Shown: positions 1 to 9,413, counted from the first letter of the stretch. The stretch is 64,000 nucleotides of DNA from Rhodocyclaceae bacterium (GCA_016702335.1 JADJEF010000018.1:62001-126000); one strand, 5' to 3'. Notes: generated by a model from the sequence alone, not told the origin. A program made the numbers and translations.

Positions 1-1083
1 TCGCTGCGCGTGGGGGCCTGGGCGTACTGGCCAAGCAAGACGGCGAGCGCTGCGCCTTCGGGCGTGGCCAGGCTGGCCGCCTGGCGCAGGCTTCTGACCA
101 TGCCGGCGCCAGCCATGTCGGGTAGCCCCTGCGTGGCTTCGGTGAGGGCAACGGTATCGGTGAATTGGCTGTAGAAGGGGTTGCTGGCCAGATCGATGTC
201 GGCCATCTGGGCGGTGTCGCCCAGGGTGCCTCCACTGCCATCGCTGCGCACGAAGCTGCCCAAATCGGCCAGGCGGTTGCCGTTGGCGAGCATCTGGGCA
301 TGGCTGGTGCTGGCGACATTGAGGGCGATGACGCCTTGCGCCGCCAGGGTGCTGAGTTCGTTGGCTTGCGATACACCGTCCTGATTCAGGTCGCGCCATA
401 GGCGCAGGTCGGCAAAGCGTGCGTCGAGGGCGTCGACTTTGCCATCGGCATTGGTGTCTTCTTGTGCGAGGGCGGCGAAGCCATCACGGGCCAGGCCGCC
501 AGTGTAGAGGGCAGTGGCATCACCAAAGAGTTCGCTGCCGTTGTCGATGAGGCCGTTGCCGTTGCGGTCAAACACCAGCAGGGCGTCGTCGGGTTTGATC
601 CAGCCGGTGGCGGTCTTAATGCCATCGCCGTCGTGGTCGAAGAAGATGGGGGCGGTGGGGGTGATGCCGATGGTTTCGAGGCCGTCGTTGTCGAGGTCGA
701 GGGTTAGGGGTTCTGAATACGCGGACTTGGGTGGCGGTGGTGAAGGCGGTGGCGCAACTGGGGTCGATGTCCGGATACAGCATGTCATGCAATGCTGAAC
801 CAGCATTCTGCTCATTTATCCAATCAATTGTGGCACCAGTCAATTCGGCGGCAAGCCATCCTCCGAAGCCTGCAATTTTCTCCCATTGGTCGATTCGACC
901 TGTTATGGCATAGCCAAATCTGATCAATGGCCAACCCGTTCTAATTGCAATTTCTGTCGCGACACCGACACCAATCATTGCAGTAAGTTTTGCGACTCCC
1001 GCTGCCAAATCTTCTGCATTGGCAGCCTCATATGCATCCTGAATTGTGTCAACGGTTTTGAGGGTTTGAAGTACTGTGGGCAT
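1..1083 (-). pseudogene. RTX-family calcium-binding protein, cassette C (3' end outside window, frameshifted)
   Basis: The gene starts at 1083 and runs off the left edge. The first 125 or so residues are specific to this copy, with a hydrophobic stretch and no relative among the other copies. A one-base frame change near 705-725 then separates them from the shared module: LDNDGLETIG, DHDGDGIKT, DRNGNGLIDNGSELFG and DLNQDGVSQ, which are FrpC-like, EF-hand-like calcium-binding segments. Positions 1-720 are almost identical to about 3890-4610 of the next copy. In the known family such proteins are secreted by type I systems and act as toxins or adhesins; which applies here is not visible. A small membrane-protein gene ends 9 bp upstream. 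Confidence 0.75.
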
Positions 1084-1092
1084 TGCTGATCC

Positions 1093-1407
1093 TTAGCGAA
1101 GAATTCGAAAAATTGGTATGGCGGCTAGACACAAAATTGCTATCGCAGTCAGTAGGCGGTCGCCGGTAGTTTTGGCAGAAATGTCAAATCTGATGTGGGC
1201 GGCAAGTAGGAGTAATGGCATGAAAATAAATGAAATTCTGTAGTCGTTGCTTATCTGGACATCATGTTGTTGCAAGTAAATGACTACCGACTCGAAGCAA
1301 ATAAATGCCAAAAGGTATGAGGACGAAAGCACGAGATAAAGCCACCCTTCAGGTGTCCTGAACAACTTACTGAAATAGGGCAACACCGAATCATGCGAGG
1401 TCTTCAT
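1093..1407 (-). CDS. Small membrane protein, possible immunity partner of RTX cassette C
   Basis: Encodes 104 residues with about three hydrophobic segments (around residues 20-45, 55-75 and 85-102), so it is probably an integral inner-membrane protein. It lies 9 bp upstream of the cassette C start on the same strand, so the two are probably co-transcribed. I recognise no family. Each of the RTX cassettes in this window is preceded by a different small gene in the same position, which would fit an immunity or helper role. That role is inferred from position only. Confidence 0.55.
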   Translation of the reverse strand: MKTSHDSVLPYFSKLFRTPEGWLYLVLSSSYLLAFICFESVVIYLQQHDVQISNDYRISFIFMPLLLLAAHIRFDISAKTTGDRLLTAIAILCLAAIPIFRILR

Positions 1408-1445
1408 TTATTTCTCCGGTATGAGTCTTGTCCGAACTGGAAGTA

Positions 1446-1610
1446 TTAAGTAGGGTCAGAAGGGGTCACAGCAAGAGTTGAGACTCTCGCTACCAAATCG
1501 GCGGCGAATGATGTCGCTTGTGCGTCGTTCAACGCGATATTCGATGTAATACCTTGGCTCGTGCGCCAGTTGTCGACGAAATCGATCAGGCTTAGTGTGG
1601 GAGTAGTCAT
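1446..1610 (-). pseudogene. N-terminal stub of another RTX-type cassette
   Basis: A 54-codon frame beginning MTTPTLSLIDFVDNWRTS and ending in a stop inside a short repeat-like stretch (ggggtcacag). It starts 13 bp downstream of the decayed gene at 1623-2052, the same spacing and order as the intact pair at 8842-9389 and 8828. I read it as the surviving N-terminus of an RTX-array gene whose body has been lost. It is too short for a family assignment, and it could be a short peptide gene. Confidence 0.35.
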
Positions 1611-1622
1611 CTTTTCGTGAAT

Positions 1623-2052
1623 TTATACGTAGAGAATTTTGGAGAATTCGACGGTCACTGTTTTGGCTGGATATTTGCTTCTATGCTCAAAAGCGACGAA
1701 CGCTTCTGCGACCAAGGTCTTCATTGATTCGATTTTGTTTTCCAACGCTTTGGGTACCTTGGTGCACGTGATTTGGTGCAGAGGCACAAACTCTCGGTCG
1801 CCAAAGTCTTGCTGCTGTAATAAGCCTCAAGCTCCACGATCTGTCCGTGCCAGGCAAAAGCATAAAAATACGGTGGCTCGGCACGCTCGGGCGGTAGGTA
1901 GCCTCGCCCGCCAAAGTCGACTCATGAGCGCATCGCGCTCAGCATCAACAACCCAGTCGGCTGGATAACGAAAGGTATGAAGGGATTCTTCAAATGCAGA
2001 CTGTCGTATTTCGGTTGGTCTGCTTCGGCAAATTTACGTAATTCAAAAGCCA
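1623..2052 (-). pseudogene. Decayed small gene, possible immunity gene of a lost cassette
   Basis: Starting at ATG 2052 (MAFELRKFAEADQPKYDS), coding sense can be followed through at least three single-base frame changes to a stop at 1623. The best-preserved last part reads KALENKIESMKTLVAEAFVA and then FEHRSKYPAKTVTVEF. The end resembles in style the C-terminus of the 8842-9389 product (SNVKSFSVEFK), and both lie directly upstream of an RTX-type start. No known domain is recognised. An ancestral length of about 140 residues is inferred. Confidence 0.4.
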
Positions 2053-2120
2053 TTTTCATACTCCAGATTCGAATGATCCATTGACCGGAACGCAAACAAG
2101 GATGCGCCAAGATATCCCGT

Positions 2121-2310
2121 CGCCGTCCCACCAGCGCCGAGTTGCTGTAGTCATCGTGCTATCCATACCGCTCTCCATCTCATCTTCATGCCACTCCAAC
2201 AATCAGGTGCAAGGCCGTTGCGCGAGGCCCGAATGCTGAACGAGCCGTCAAGGCCGGACAAGAACAAATTGGGCCAAAGTGTTATCTACATAACACTTTG
2301 CGTCATTTAG
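2121..2310. repeat. Composite repeat, copy 1 (REP core plus palindrome)
   Basis: Begins with the REP-like core (CGCCGTCCCACCAGCGCCGA, 2121-2140) and ends with an inverted repeat AAAGTGTTA / TAACACTTT around 2276-2299 with a six-base loop, followed by gcgtcatttag. Related and longer copies lie at 5469-5701 and 12264-12496. This copy lacks part of the middle. In copies 1 and 3 the element abuts the decayed 3' end of an RTX gene, so it may be the ancestral 3' flank of that gene family. Confidence 0.6.
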
Positions 2311-2620
2311 TTGGGCTGAGGCTCACCGACTTAAGCGGCGACCCGCCACTGCCCATGGTTAGCGGCAACGGGCATGCATCGCCGAACCCGATTCGGGACA
2401 TTTCATTCCGCCAGCGCCGACTTCAGATGTTGCCTATCTCAAGGTAGCCAAGCGTGCACCGCCTCGCGGATGCTCAGTTCGAGGCTGTCCAGATGCCTTG
2501 AGCCAGGCTTGCAGCGCCATACACGGAATCTTTGAGCGCCTGATACGATTGATCAAGCACAGCCTCGCGTTTGGCGAAGAAATCATTTTTGGGGACAGAG
2601 TGCGCCAGTACAAACTGGCA
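2310..2620 (-). pseudogene. RTX-gene remnant (C-terminal linker region)
   Basis: On the minus strand about 2600-2480 encodes KREAVLDQSYQALKDSVYGA, matching the linker of cassette A (LLEQSYDSLKQSVYAGL) and the better-preserved remnant at 12500-12870 (EAVFDQSYQALKDSVFGAL). The rest is interrupted and out of frame. It adjoins composite repeat copy 1, exactly as the 12.5 kb remnant adjoins copy 3. Confidence 0.5.
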
Positions 2621-2639
2621 AGTGATAGTTGGTGAAGTC

Positions 2640-2990
2640 AATACAAGGAAGGAGTAGCGAACCGTCTTGACCCCGAGTCATGCGTTGCACATCGCGAGGT
2701 GTGCGGCGAAGCGTTGGCAGGGGACACCGGCAGGCCAGCCATTGACCCGCGAAATCATAAATCTGGAACGCCGACGCTGTTCTGTCAAGCGGAAGGCAAC
2801 ACGAAGCGAGGCGTTAAACGCGAGTCTCGTCGAGGTTCCACGCGGTCGGAGACCCTGAGCATGCCGGGAAGTTACTTGCGCAGGAACTGGGAGGTCTCAT
2901 CGGTATCCGCCGGAATATCGGCGGGTGGGGCAGGGAAGGGAAACCGTACTCCTGCCATCGACACCGATGAGAAGTCGGATGCGCCCGTGC
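2640..2990 (+). mobile_element. Possible group II intron relic (5' part with N-terminus of its protein)
   Basis: The plus strand reads through GVKRESRRG, then MPGSYLRRNWEVSS and finally AIDTDEKSDAPV before being cut by the repeat that starts with catttt-ggggacagacc near 2990. The last motif is very like the N-terminus of group II intron reverse transcriptases as I remember them. No RT domain follows. The sequence does not match the larger intron at 9.5-11.4 kb, so it would be a different lineage. Assignment is from memory and tentative. Confidence 0.35.
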
Positions 2991-3093
2991 ATTTTGGGGA
3001 CAGACCACGGTATTCATCGTCATTGCTCACGCGACCACCCTCCATATCTCATTCGCACAATCTAAACCGCCGTCCCACCAGCGCCGACTTGCG
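2990..3093. repeat. Repeat element linking GGACAGACCACGG to the REP core, copy 1
   Basis: About 100 bp starting with ggggacagaccacgg, passing through attcatcgtcattgctcacg and ending with the REP core (3068-3093). Near-identical copies lie at 5705-5809 and 5945-6051. A cut-off copy at about 11392-11411 is where the group II intron sits. The distal part encodes the last residues of RTX cassette B. Confidence 0.7.
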
Positions 3094-5092
3094 AACGGCA
3101 CCGGCATAAACGTCCCGCGAATGACCCGCACCAGCATCGCCTCCCCATCCAGCACATCATTCCCGCCTCGCCCGAGAGCGTATCGCCGCCCTCGCGCCCG
3201 AGCAGCACATCGTCGCCCTCGCCACCGGCTATCACGTCATTGCCCGCAGCACCGACAATGACGTCGGCAAAGCCGGTGCCGGTCGCCGTCCCCGGGGTAA
3301 CACCTTTGACGACGATGCCGGCATCGTGCAGCGCCGCGCTGATCTCGGGCGTCAGCGCATGGCTATCGAGAAACTCGCCCAGCAGCCCGGCTGGGTTCCA
3401 GTCGCTACCGGCCAGCATGGACCCAGTGGCACGGGAGAAATCGGCCAGGTCAGCCAGGCCGTTGACGGGGGTCGGCGTTCAGGCCAGCCACGAGTGCGGC
3501 CTCGACTTCGCTCAGGTCGAGGCGTGATGCCCGCTGCGTTGACCGACAGCTGTACGCGGTCGAGCAAGGGCTGCAAGCGGGTCTGCGCGACCAGGCCGGC
3601 ATAGACCGATTGCTTGAGGCTGTCATGGCTTTGCTCAAGGGCGTCTGGGCACCCGCCAGCAGGGTGACGCTGACGGCGCCATTGCCCGCCGGCACGACAT
3701 TGAAGGTGCGGCCGTTGAAGCGTTCGAGGATGTCGAGCTTGGCGGCCCAGGCCTGATAGGCGGCGCTGCCGGTGGCCACGCCCTCGACATTGACGGTGAG
3801 GGGATGGCCGGCGTAGGCACCGGCAAAGGTGGTAGCCATGGGGCTGGTGGCGGCCCAGGCGGCGAGAAGTTCGTCGAGCAAGGCCTGTTGTTCGCTGCGC
3901 GTGGGGGCCTGGGCGTACTGGCCAAGCAAGACGGCGAGCGCTGCGCCTTCGGGCGTGGCCAGGCTGGCCGCCTGGCGCAGGCTTCTGACCATGCCGGCGC
4001 CAGCCATGTCGGGTAGCCCCTGCGTGGCTTCGGTGAGGCAACGGTATCGGTGAATTGGCTGTAGAAGGGGTTGCTGGCCGGATCGATGTCGGCCATCTGG
4101 GCGGTGTCGCCCAGGGTGCCTCCACTGCCATCGCTGCGCATGAAGCTGCCCAAATCGGCCAGGCGGTTGCCGTTGGCGAGCATCTGGGCATGGCTGGTGC
4201 TGGCGACATTGAGGGCGACGACGCCTTGCGCCGCCAGGGTGCTGAGTTCGTTGGCTTGCGATACACCGTCCTGATTCAGGTCGCGCCATAGGCGCAGATC
4301 GGCGAAGCGGGTGTCTAGGGAATCGACTTTGCCATCCAGATTGGTGTCTTCTTGCGCGAGGGCGGCGAAGCCGTCCGCGGCTTTGCCGCCGGTATAGAGG
4401 TCAGTGGCGTCGCCGAAGAGTTCGCTGCCATTGTCGATGAGGCCGTTGCCGTCGCGGTCGAACACGAGCAGGGCGTCGTCGGGTTTGATCCAGCCGGTGG
4501 CGGTCTTAATGCCATCGCCGTCGTGGTCGAAGAGGATGGGAGCGGCGGGGTTGATGCCGATGGTTTCGAGACCGTCGTTGTCGAGGTCTAGGGTTAGGGG
4601 TCTTTGGGTGGGGGCGGACTTGGGTGGAGGTAGTGAAGGTGGTGGCGATGGTGTTGGAGATGCTTTTAGTCAAATCAGCGCTAACAGACTTGGCAACGTC
4701 CCATAAATGATCGATCAGGCCAGCTAACTCACCCGTGTTATCTATTTGCCCATAGAGACGTTCGATGTTGTCAATGAAGGACTCATCGGCAGGTGATCGG
4801 CCTTCAACCGTATTGGCCTGTATCGTAATCTCTCGAAGTTCTGATAGAGATGCTTGCTTTTCCGCGGACGCCGGATGTTCCCCGCAAATTGTCCCAAGTC
4901 GGGCGATGGCGGTGTTTCGTACCAACCACCATCGATTTCGTTGTACGTGAAACCGGCAATATGATTTGGATCAACGAAACCACCAAGTTCGCTCGTTTGT
5001 AACAACGCGCCAGCGCCCAACAACTTGGCCCCAACAAGCCAATTGACCCCCATTACAAAGCCGGCCTTGGTCACAACGTCCTTAAAGTTCAT
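3062..5092 (-). pseudogene. RTX-family calcium-binding protein, cassette B (multiply frameshifted)
   Basis: Starts at 5092 (MNFKDVVTKAGFVMG) with a copy-specific N-terminal domain of about 155 residues, frameshifted near 4870. The shared module begins near 4605, again with a one-base shift at the junction. It carries calcium-binding motifs (DHDGDGIKT, DRDGNGLIDNG, DTNLDGKVD, DLNQDGVSQ), a linker, and RTX repeats (GGEGDDVLLGREGGDTLSG) before a stop at 3062. Further single-base shifts are seen near 4040 (one G fewer than the 1-720 copy), 3645 and 3475-3530. A 69-residue membrane-protein gene lies 35 bp upstream. The product is probably inactive if the frameshifts are real. Confidence 0.75.
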
Positions 5093-5127
5093 GTAAAGCT
5101 CCTGTTCAATAATTTGCTAACCGCTTT

Positions 5128-5337
5128 TCAACTTTGCAAAGATGCCGCCACGAGAATTGCCCCAACAACGACCGTAAATCCAAGGACTGAGACGCAAAAC
5201 ACGACGAATGGTGATGATTCCGAAAGCGTGATCTTTACCCTGTTAGCCGTAACCAGTCTCAATATCCACGCTCCGCAATTGAAGAAAACCGCTTGTACAA
5301 GTGCCGAAAATATCCATCGCAACATTTCGTCGATCAT
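5128..5337 (-). CDS. Small membrane protein, possible immunity partner of RTX cassette B
   Basis: Encodes 69 residues with two strong hydrophobic segments (about residues 6-27 and 43-66), starting MIDEMLRWIFSALVQAVFF. It lies 35 bp upstream of the cassette B start on the same strand. It is unrelated in sequence to the genes preceding cassettes A and C, as expected if each cassette carries its own cognate small protein. No family recognised; role inferred from position. Confidence 0.5.
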   Translation of the reverse strand: MIDEMLRWIFSALVQAVFFNCGAWILRLVTANRVKITLSESSPFVVFCVSVLGFTVVVGAILVAASLQS

Positions 5338-5468
5338 GATCTCTGGCTCGGGCCAATTGAATTACTAACATCGTGATCACGACCACGTGTCGTCCGTGAC
5401 CAGTAATCATTTGGATGCAGACGGGAAAATGCTTGAAACTGGACGTCCCTTGTCACTTGTGTTCTCAG

Positions 5469-5701
5469 CGCGCCGTCCCGCCAGCGCCGACTTGCCATAG
5501 TGCCCATCCTGTCCATACCCACTGTCCATCTCACCGCTCGATTCGTGTTTAGTGTCGTCATTTTTCTCACCGCTTCCCTACCGTTGTAGCCCGGCGGCGC
5601 AAGGCTGTTGCGCAAGCCCCGAATGCTGAACGACCCGTCAAGACCGGACAACAACAAAATGGGCAAAAGTGTTATGTACGTAACACTTTGCGTCATTTAG
5701 C
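5469..5701. repeat. Composite repeat, copy 2
   Basis: REP core (CGCCGTCCCGCCAGCGCCGA) at 5470-5489, a middle part containing gttgtagcccggcggcgcaa, and a terminal palindrome with 9-bp arms AAAGTGTTA (5666-5674) and TAACACTTT (5681-5689), then gcgtcatttag. It is closely similar over its whole length to 12264-12496. An open frame read across it (MTQSVTYITLLP) also occurs in that copy but follows the repeat, not a gene. Confidence 0.7.
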
Positions 5702-5704
5702 AGC

Positions 5705-5984
5705 ATTTTTGGGGACAGACCACGGTTTTCATCGTCATTGCTCACGCGACCACACTCCATATCTCATTCGCACAATGTAAAACCGCCGTCCCACCAGCGC
5801 CGACTTGCGAACGGCACCGGCATAAACGTCCCTCGAATGACCCGCACCAGCATCGCCTCCCCATCCAGGCCGTCATTCCCTGCCCCGCCCGAGAGCGTAT
5901 CGTCACCTCGCGCCCGAGCAGCAAATCGTCGCCCTCGCCACCCGCACATTTTTGGGGACAGACCACGGTATTCATCGTCATTGC
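5705..5984 (-). repeat. Duplicated 3' end of the RTX gene with its flank
   Basis: Repeats the sequence at 5945-6180: the ggggacagaccacgg element, REP core (5783-5809), and the end of the RTX coding region (RTX motif around GDDTLSGGAGND on the minus strand). It therefore carries a second truncated C-terminus of about 75 codons immediately downstream of cassette A. It has no N-terminal part and is not a gene on its own. It indicates unequal exchange between copies. Confidence 0.6.
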
Positions 5985-8828
5985 TCACGCGACCACCCTC
6001 CATATCTCATTCGCACAATCTAAACCGCCGTCCCACCAGCGCCGACTTGCGAACGGCACCGGCATAAACGTCCCGCGAATGACCCGCACCAGCATCGCCT
6101 CCCCATCCAGCACATCATTCCCCGCCTCGCCCGAGAGCGAATCGCCGCCCTCGCGCCCGAGCAGCACATCGCTGCCCTCGCCACCCGCGATCACGTCATT
6201 GCCCGCAGCACCGACAATGACGTCGGCAAAGCCGGTGCCGGTCGCCGTCCCCGGGGTAACTCCTTTGACGACGATGCCGGCATCGTGCAGCGCCGCGCTG
6301 ATCTCGGGCGTCAGCGCATGGCTATCGAGAAACTCGCCCAGCAGCCCGGCTGGGTTCCAGTCGCTACCGGCCAGCATGGACCCAGTGGCACGGGAGAAAT
6401 CGGCCAGGTCGGCCAGGCCGTTGACGGGGTCGGCGTTCAGGCCGGCCACGAGTGCGGCCTCGACTTCGCTCAGGTCGAGCGTGATGCCCGCTACACCCAC
6501 GGTGAGCTGTACCTTATCGAGCAAGGGCTGCAAGCGGGTCTGCGCGACCAGGCCGGCATAGACCGATTGCTTGAGGCTGTCGTAGCTTTGCTCAAGGAGG
6601 GTCTGGGCACCCGCCAGCAGGGGTGACGCTGACGGCGCCATTGCCCGCCGGCACGACATTGAAGGTGCGGCCGTTGAAGCGTTCGAGGATGTCGAGCTTG
6701 GCGGCCCATGCCTGATAGGCGGCGCTGCCGGTGGCCACGCCCTCGACATTGACGGTGAGGGGATGGCCGGCGTAGGCACCGGCAAAGGTGGTGGCCATGG
6801 GGCTGGTGGCGGCCCAGGCGGCGAGCAGTGGGTCGAGCAAGGCCTGTTGTTCGCTGCGCGTGGTGGCCTGGGCGTACTGGCCGAGCAAGACGGCGAGCGC
6901 CTCGCCTTCGGGCGTCGCCAGACTCGCGGCCTGGCGCAGGCTTCTGACCATGCCGGTGCCAGCCATGTCAGGTAGCCCCTGCGTGGCTTCGGTGAGGGCA
7001 ACGGTATCGGTGAATTGGCTGTAGAAGGGGTTGCTGGCCAGATCGATGTCGGCCATTTGCGCCGTGTCGCCAGGGTGCCGCCACTGCCATCGCTGCGCAC
7101 GAAGCTGCCCAGGTCGGCGATGCGGTTGCCGTTGGCGAGTAGCTGGGCATGGCTGGTGTTGGCAACGTTGAGGGCGACGACGCCTTGCGCTTCTAGGGTG
7201 CTGAGTTCGTTGGCTTGCGAAAGACCGTCCTGGTTCAGGTCGCGCCACAGCCGCAGGTCGGCAAAGCGGGCGTCGAGGGCGTCGACTTTGCCATCCCGAT
7301 TGGTGTCTTCTTGTGCGAGGGCGGCGAAGCCGTCAGCCGCTTTGCCGCCGGTGTAGAGATCGGTGGCATCGCCGAAGAGTTCGCAGCCGTTGTCCATGAG
7401 GCCGTTGCCATTGCGATCGAGCACCAGCAGGGCATCGTCGGATTTGATCCAGCCGGTGGTGGTCTTGATGGCATCGCCGTCGTGGTCGAAGAGGATGGGG
7501 GCGGTGGGGGTGATGCCGATGGTTTCGAGGCCATCGTTGTCGAGGCTCAGGGTTAGGGGGTCGGGGTTGGGGGGGCGGACGTTTGTGGCGGAACCAAACA
7601 TAGAGGCGATGGCGTCGGCGACCCTATGTACCGCAAACTCGCCGCCAATCCCGCCGGCGATGCCAGCGATAAGCGTCAGGCCACCGGCGATGGCGGCACC
7701 CGCCGGCCCAGTGAGATACAACGGCGCGAGCGCGGATGCCGCCAGCTTCGCAGCCAGGACGCCGCCAGCCAGACCACCAGAAAATTCCAACGCCCAGTCA
7801 CCGACAATCTGATTTCCACGAGCGGTGTCGCCTTCGGCGTAGGCGGCGTTGGCGTCGCGGGCTACAAGTCCAATGAAAAGCAGATCGCCCATGACACCTA
7901 ATTTGGAAAGCCAGCGACCGGCATCGACCATCTTTGTGGCATCGCCTGACGCTTCGGCTAGCGCGAAACGCTCTTGTCCGTATTGCTTTAGATAGTCGTT
8001 GGCGATCTGCGAGTTGCTAATAGCTTCACGCGACTGCGCGATCATTGGCGGATGACCTGTGACATCAAAGGGTAAATCACTGCCGAGGCCAGACAATCCA
8101 ATCCTATCGAGATAGGCCTTCGTCCCTACGCCTGCGAAGTTTCCGCCACTATCCAACGCCAGCGTAAGCGCACGGGTCTGCTCCAATGATCCGGTGTTGA
8201 TCGTATCGCGCATGATGCGATTGACATAGTCGACATGAGCATCGGTCATGGTCGAAGAACCGGCCAGCAGGTCGTTGCGCATCCGCAGCAAGTCCTCGCG
8301 CAGCATGCCGTTGATGGTGCGGGCTTGACTATTCAGTGCCGCGTCGATTTCGGACTGGACAAAGACGCTATCCATTCCAGCGTTCTCGGCCATCGTGACG
8401 ATGTTGCCCGTTGCCGAACTGGCCAGGTTGCGCGAGGCGTCGTCCCAGAAGGACGTATTGCTTACCCGCAGATTTCCTGTGACGTCTCTTCCGTCGAGGA
8501 TGAGGTTGTAGGTTTGTGTATTTTCCCCAACGGCTTCAAAAAGGGCTCGTTTGAAGTTCGGGTCGTCCAACAACTCAGCAACAGCGGTGTCCGCCATCGT
8601 AACGACTCGTTTTAGCCCGTCCGTATCAACAGAGCCGTTGCTGACCGTATCAGCGATGCGCCACGCGTCCACCCCATCAACATCTTTGCTGTACAGAAGC
8701 AGCGTTGCGTCCGGTGCGGCATTGATCGCGATGGCGGAAGTTTCGTTGACCAAACGGCGCAAGCCGTCAACGCCGGTATAGCCATCGGTACCGATTTTGC
8801 TCAGTGCATCTTGATAGGTGAGTGCCAT
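5985..8828 (-). CDS. RTX-family calcium-binding protein, cassette A (best-preserved copy)
   Basis: 947 codons from ATG 8828. Residues 1-415 are copy-specific, including a glycine/alanine-rich hydrophobic region near 350-400 that could insert in membranes. At about residue 419 the module PDPLTLSLDNDG begins, resembling the self-processing module of FrpC, where an Asp-Pro bond is cleaved in a calcium-dependent way. EF-hand-like motifs follow, then a linker and four RTX nonapeptides near 862-905. Comparison with cassettes B and C shows one G too few near 7075 and one too many near 6623, so about 150 residues between are read in the wrong frame. A possible immunity gene ends 13 bp upstream. The last residues are encoded by the REP repeat. 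Confidence 0.8.
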   Translation of the reverse strand: MALTYQDALSKIGTDGYTGVDGLRRLVNETSAIAINAAPDATLLLYSKDVDGVDAWRIADTVSNGSVDTDGLKRVVTMADTAVAELLDDPNFKRALFEAVGENTQTYNLILDGRDVTGNLRVSNTSFWDDASRNLASSATGNIVTMAENAGMDSVFVQSEIDAALNSQARTINGMLREDLLRMRNDLLAGSSTMTDAHVDYVNRIMRDTINTGSLEQTRALTLALDSGGNFAGVGTKAYLDRIGLSGLGSDLPFDVTGHPPMIAQSREAISNSQIANDYLKQYGQERFALAEASGDATKMVDAGRWLSKLGVMGDLLFIGLVARDANAAYAEGDTARGNQIVGDWALEFSGGLAGGVLAAKLAASALAPLYLTGPAGAAIAGGLTLIAGIAGGIGGEFAVHRVADAIASMFGSATNVRPPNPDPLTLSLDNDGLETIGITPTAPILFDHDGDAIKTTTGWIKSDDALLVLDRNGNGLMDNGCELFGDATDLYTGGKAADGFAALAQEDTNRDGKVDALDARFADLRLWRDLNQDGLSQANELSTLEAQGVVALNVANTSHAQLLANGNRIADLGSFVRSDGSGGTLATRRKWPTSIWPATPSTANSPIPLPSPKPRRGYLTWLAPAWSEACARPRVWRRPKARRSPSCSASTPRPPRAANNRPCSTHCSPPGPPPAPWPPPLPVPTPAIPSPSMSRAWPPAAPPIRHGPPSSTSSNASTAAPSMSCRRAMAPSASPLLAGAQTLLEQSYDSLKQSVYAGLVAQTRLQPLLDKVQLTVGVAGITLDLSEVEAALVAGLNADPVNGLADLADFSRATGSMLAGSDWNPAGLLGEFLDSHALTPEISAALHDAGIVVKGVTPGTATGTGFADVIVGAAGNDVIAGGEGSDVLLGREGGDSLSGEAGNDVLDGEAMLVRVIRGTFMPVPFASRRWWDGGLDCANEIWRVVA

Positions 8829-8841
8829 GATCGTTGCTCTC

Positions 8842-9389
8842 TTACTTGAATTCGACGCTGAAGGACTTGACGTTGCTGCGCGCAGTCATGTTGGGATCGG
8901 CTACGGTGCCACCGTCAGCAAATGGTCTGCAATAGGTGTCTTCCTCCAGCGCCTCACGCAACAGCTGTTTAATGCCTTCCCGACGCAGTTCGAGAACGGA
9001 CGGCACAATCAGCTCATGAACTTCGTCTATAACGTGCCGTCCCACTGTGCCGTCACCGGTCCTCGACGAACCACATTGAACACGATCACTTGACCATCAA
9101 GAATCAAGACTGCGTAAGGCATTCGTCCGATGTCGTCAGGAGAACCGCCACCGCCAAGCTGAATTAAGAAGGCGTTTCGTTCTCTGTCGACAGTCCAAAA
9201 ACTTGGAATGTGGAACTTATGAATCCAGCGCGAAATCGCTTTAATGCACTCGTAATTAACCAGCTTGGCAACCCACTCCCGATCCTGCTCGGAAATCTTT
9301 TCATTCACGAATGCCATGCTTTGTTGCTCCTGTATCAGTTGTTGTTGATTGTTGTCATATCGCTGCTGAATCGCTATGAGCGTATTCAT
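8842..9389 (-). pseudogene. Hypothetical soluble protein upstream of RTX cassette A (one frameshift)
   Basis: Two overlapping frames (9389-9027 and 9045-8842) join through a single-base change near 9030 to give about 180 residues: N-terminus MNTLIAIQQRYDNNQQQ, centre FWTVDRERNAFLIQLGGG and DDIGRMPYAVLILDGQVIVF, end SNVKSFSVEFK. No signal peptide or membrane segment. No family recognised. It precedes cassette A by 13 bp, and a decayed gene of similar position and C-terminal style lies at 1623-2052. A cognate immunity or chaperone role is a positional inference. Confidence 0.55.
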
Positions 9390-9413
9390 GCCGGACCATT
9401 GGCGACCGTCCTA

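Noticed and set aside
5334..5696. Open frame beginning MTQSVTYITLLP, also present at 12218-12490
   Set aside because: The frame follows the composite repeat (the palindrome gives its first codons), and the two copies diverge without sign of protein conservation. I treat it as repeat sequence.
6120..6240. Regular short repeats considered as a CRISPR array
   Set aside because: They are codon repeats of RTX nonapeptides in a coding frame, with no constant-length spacers.
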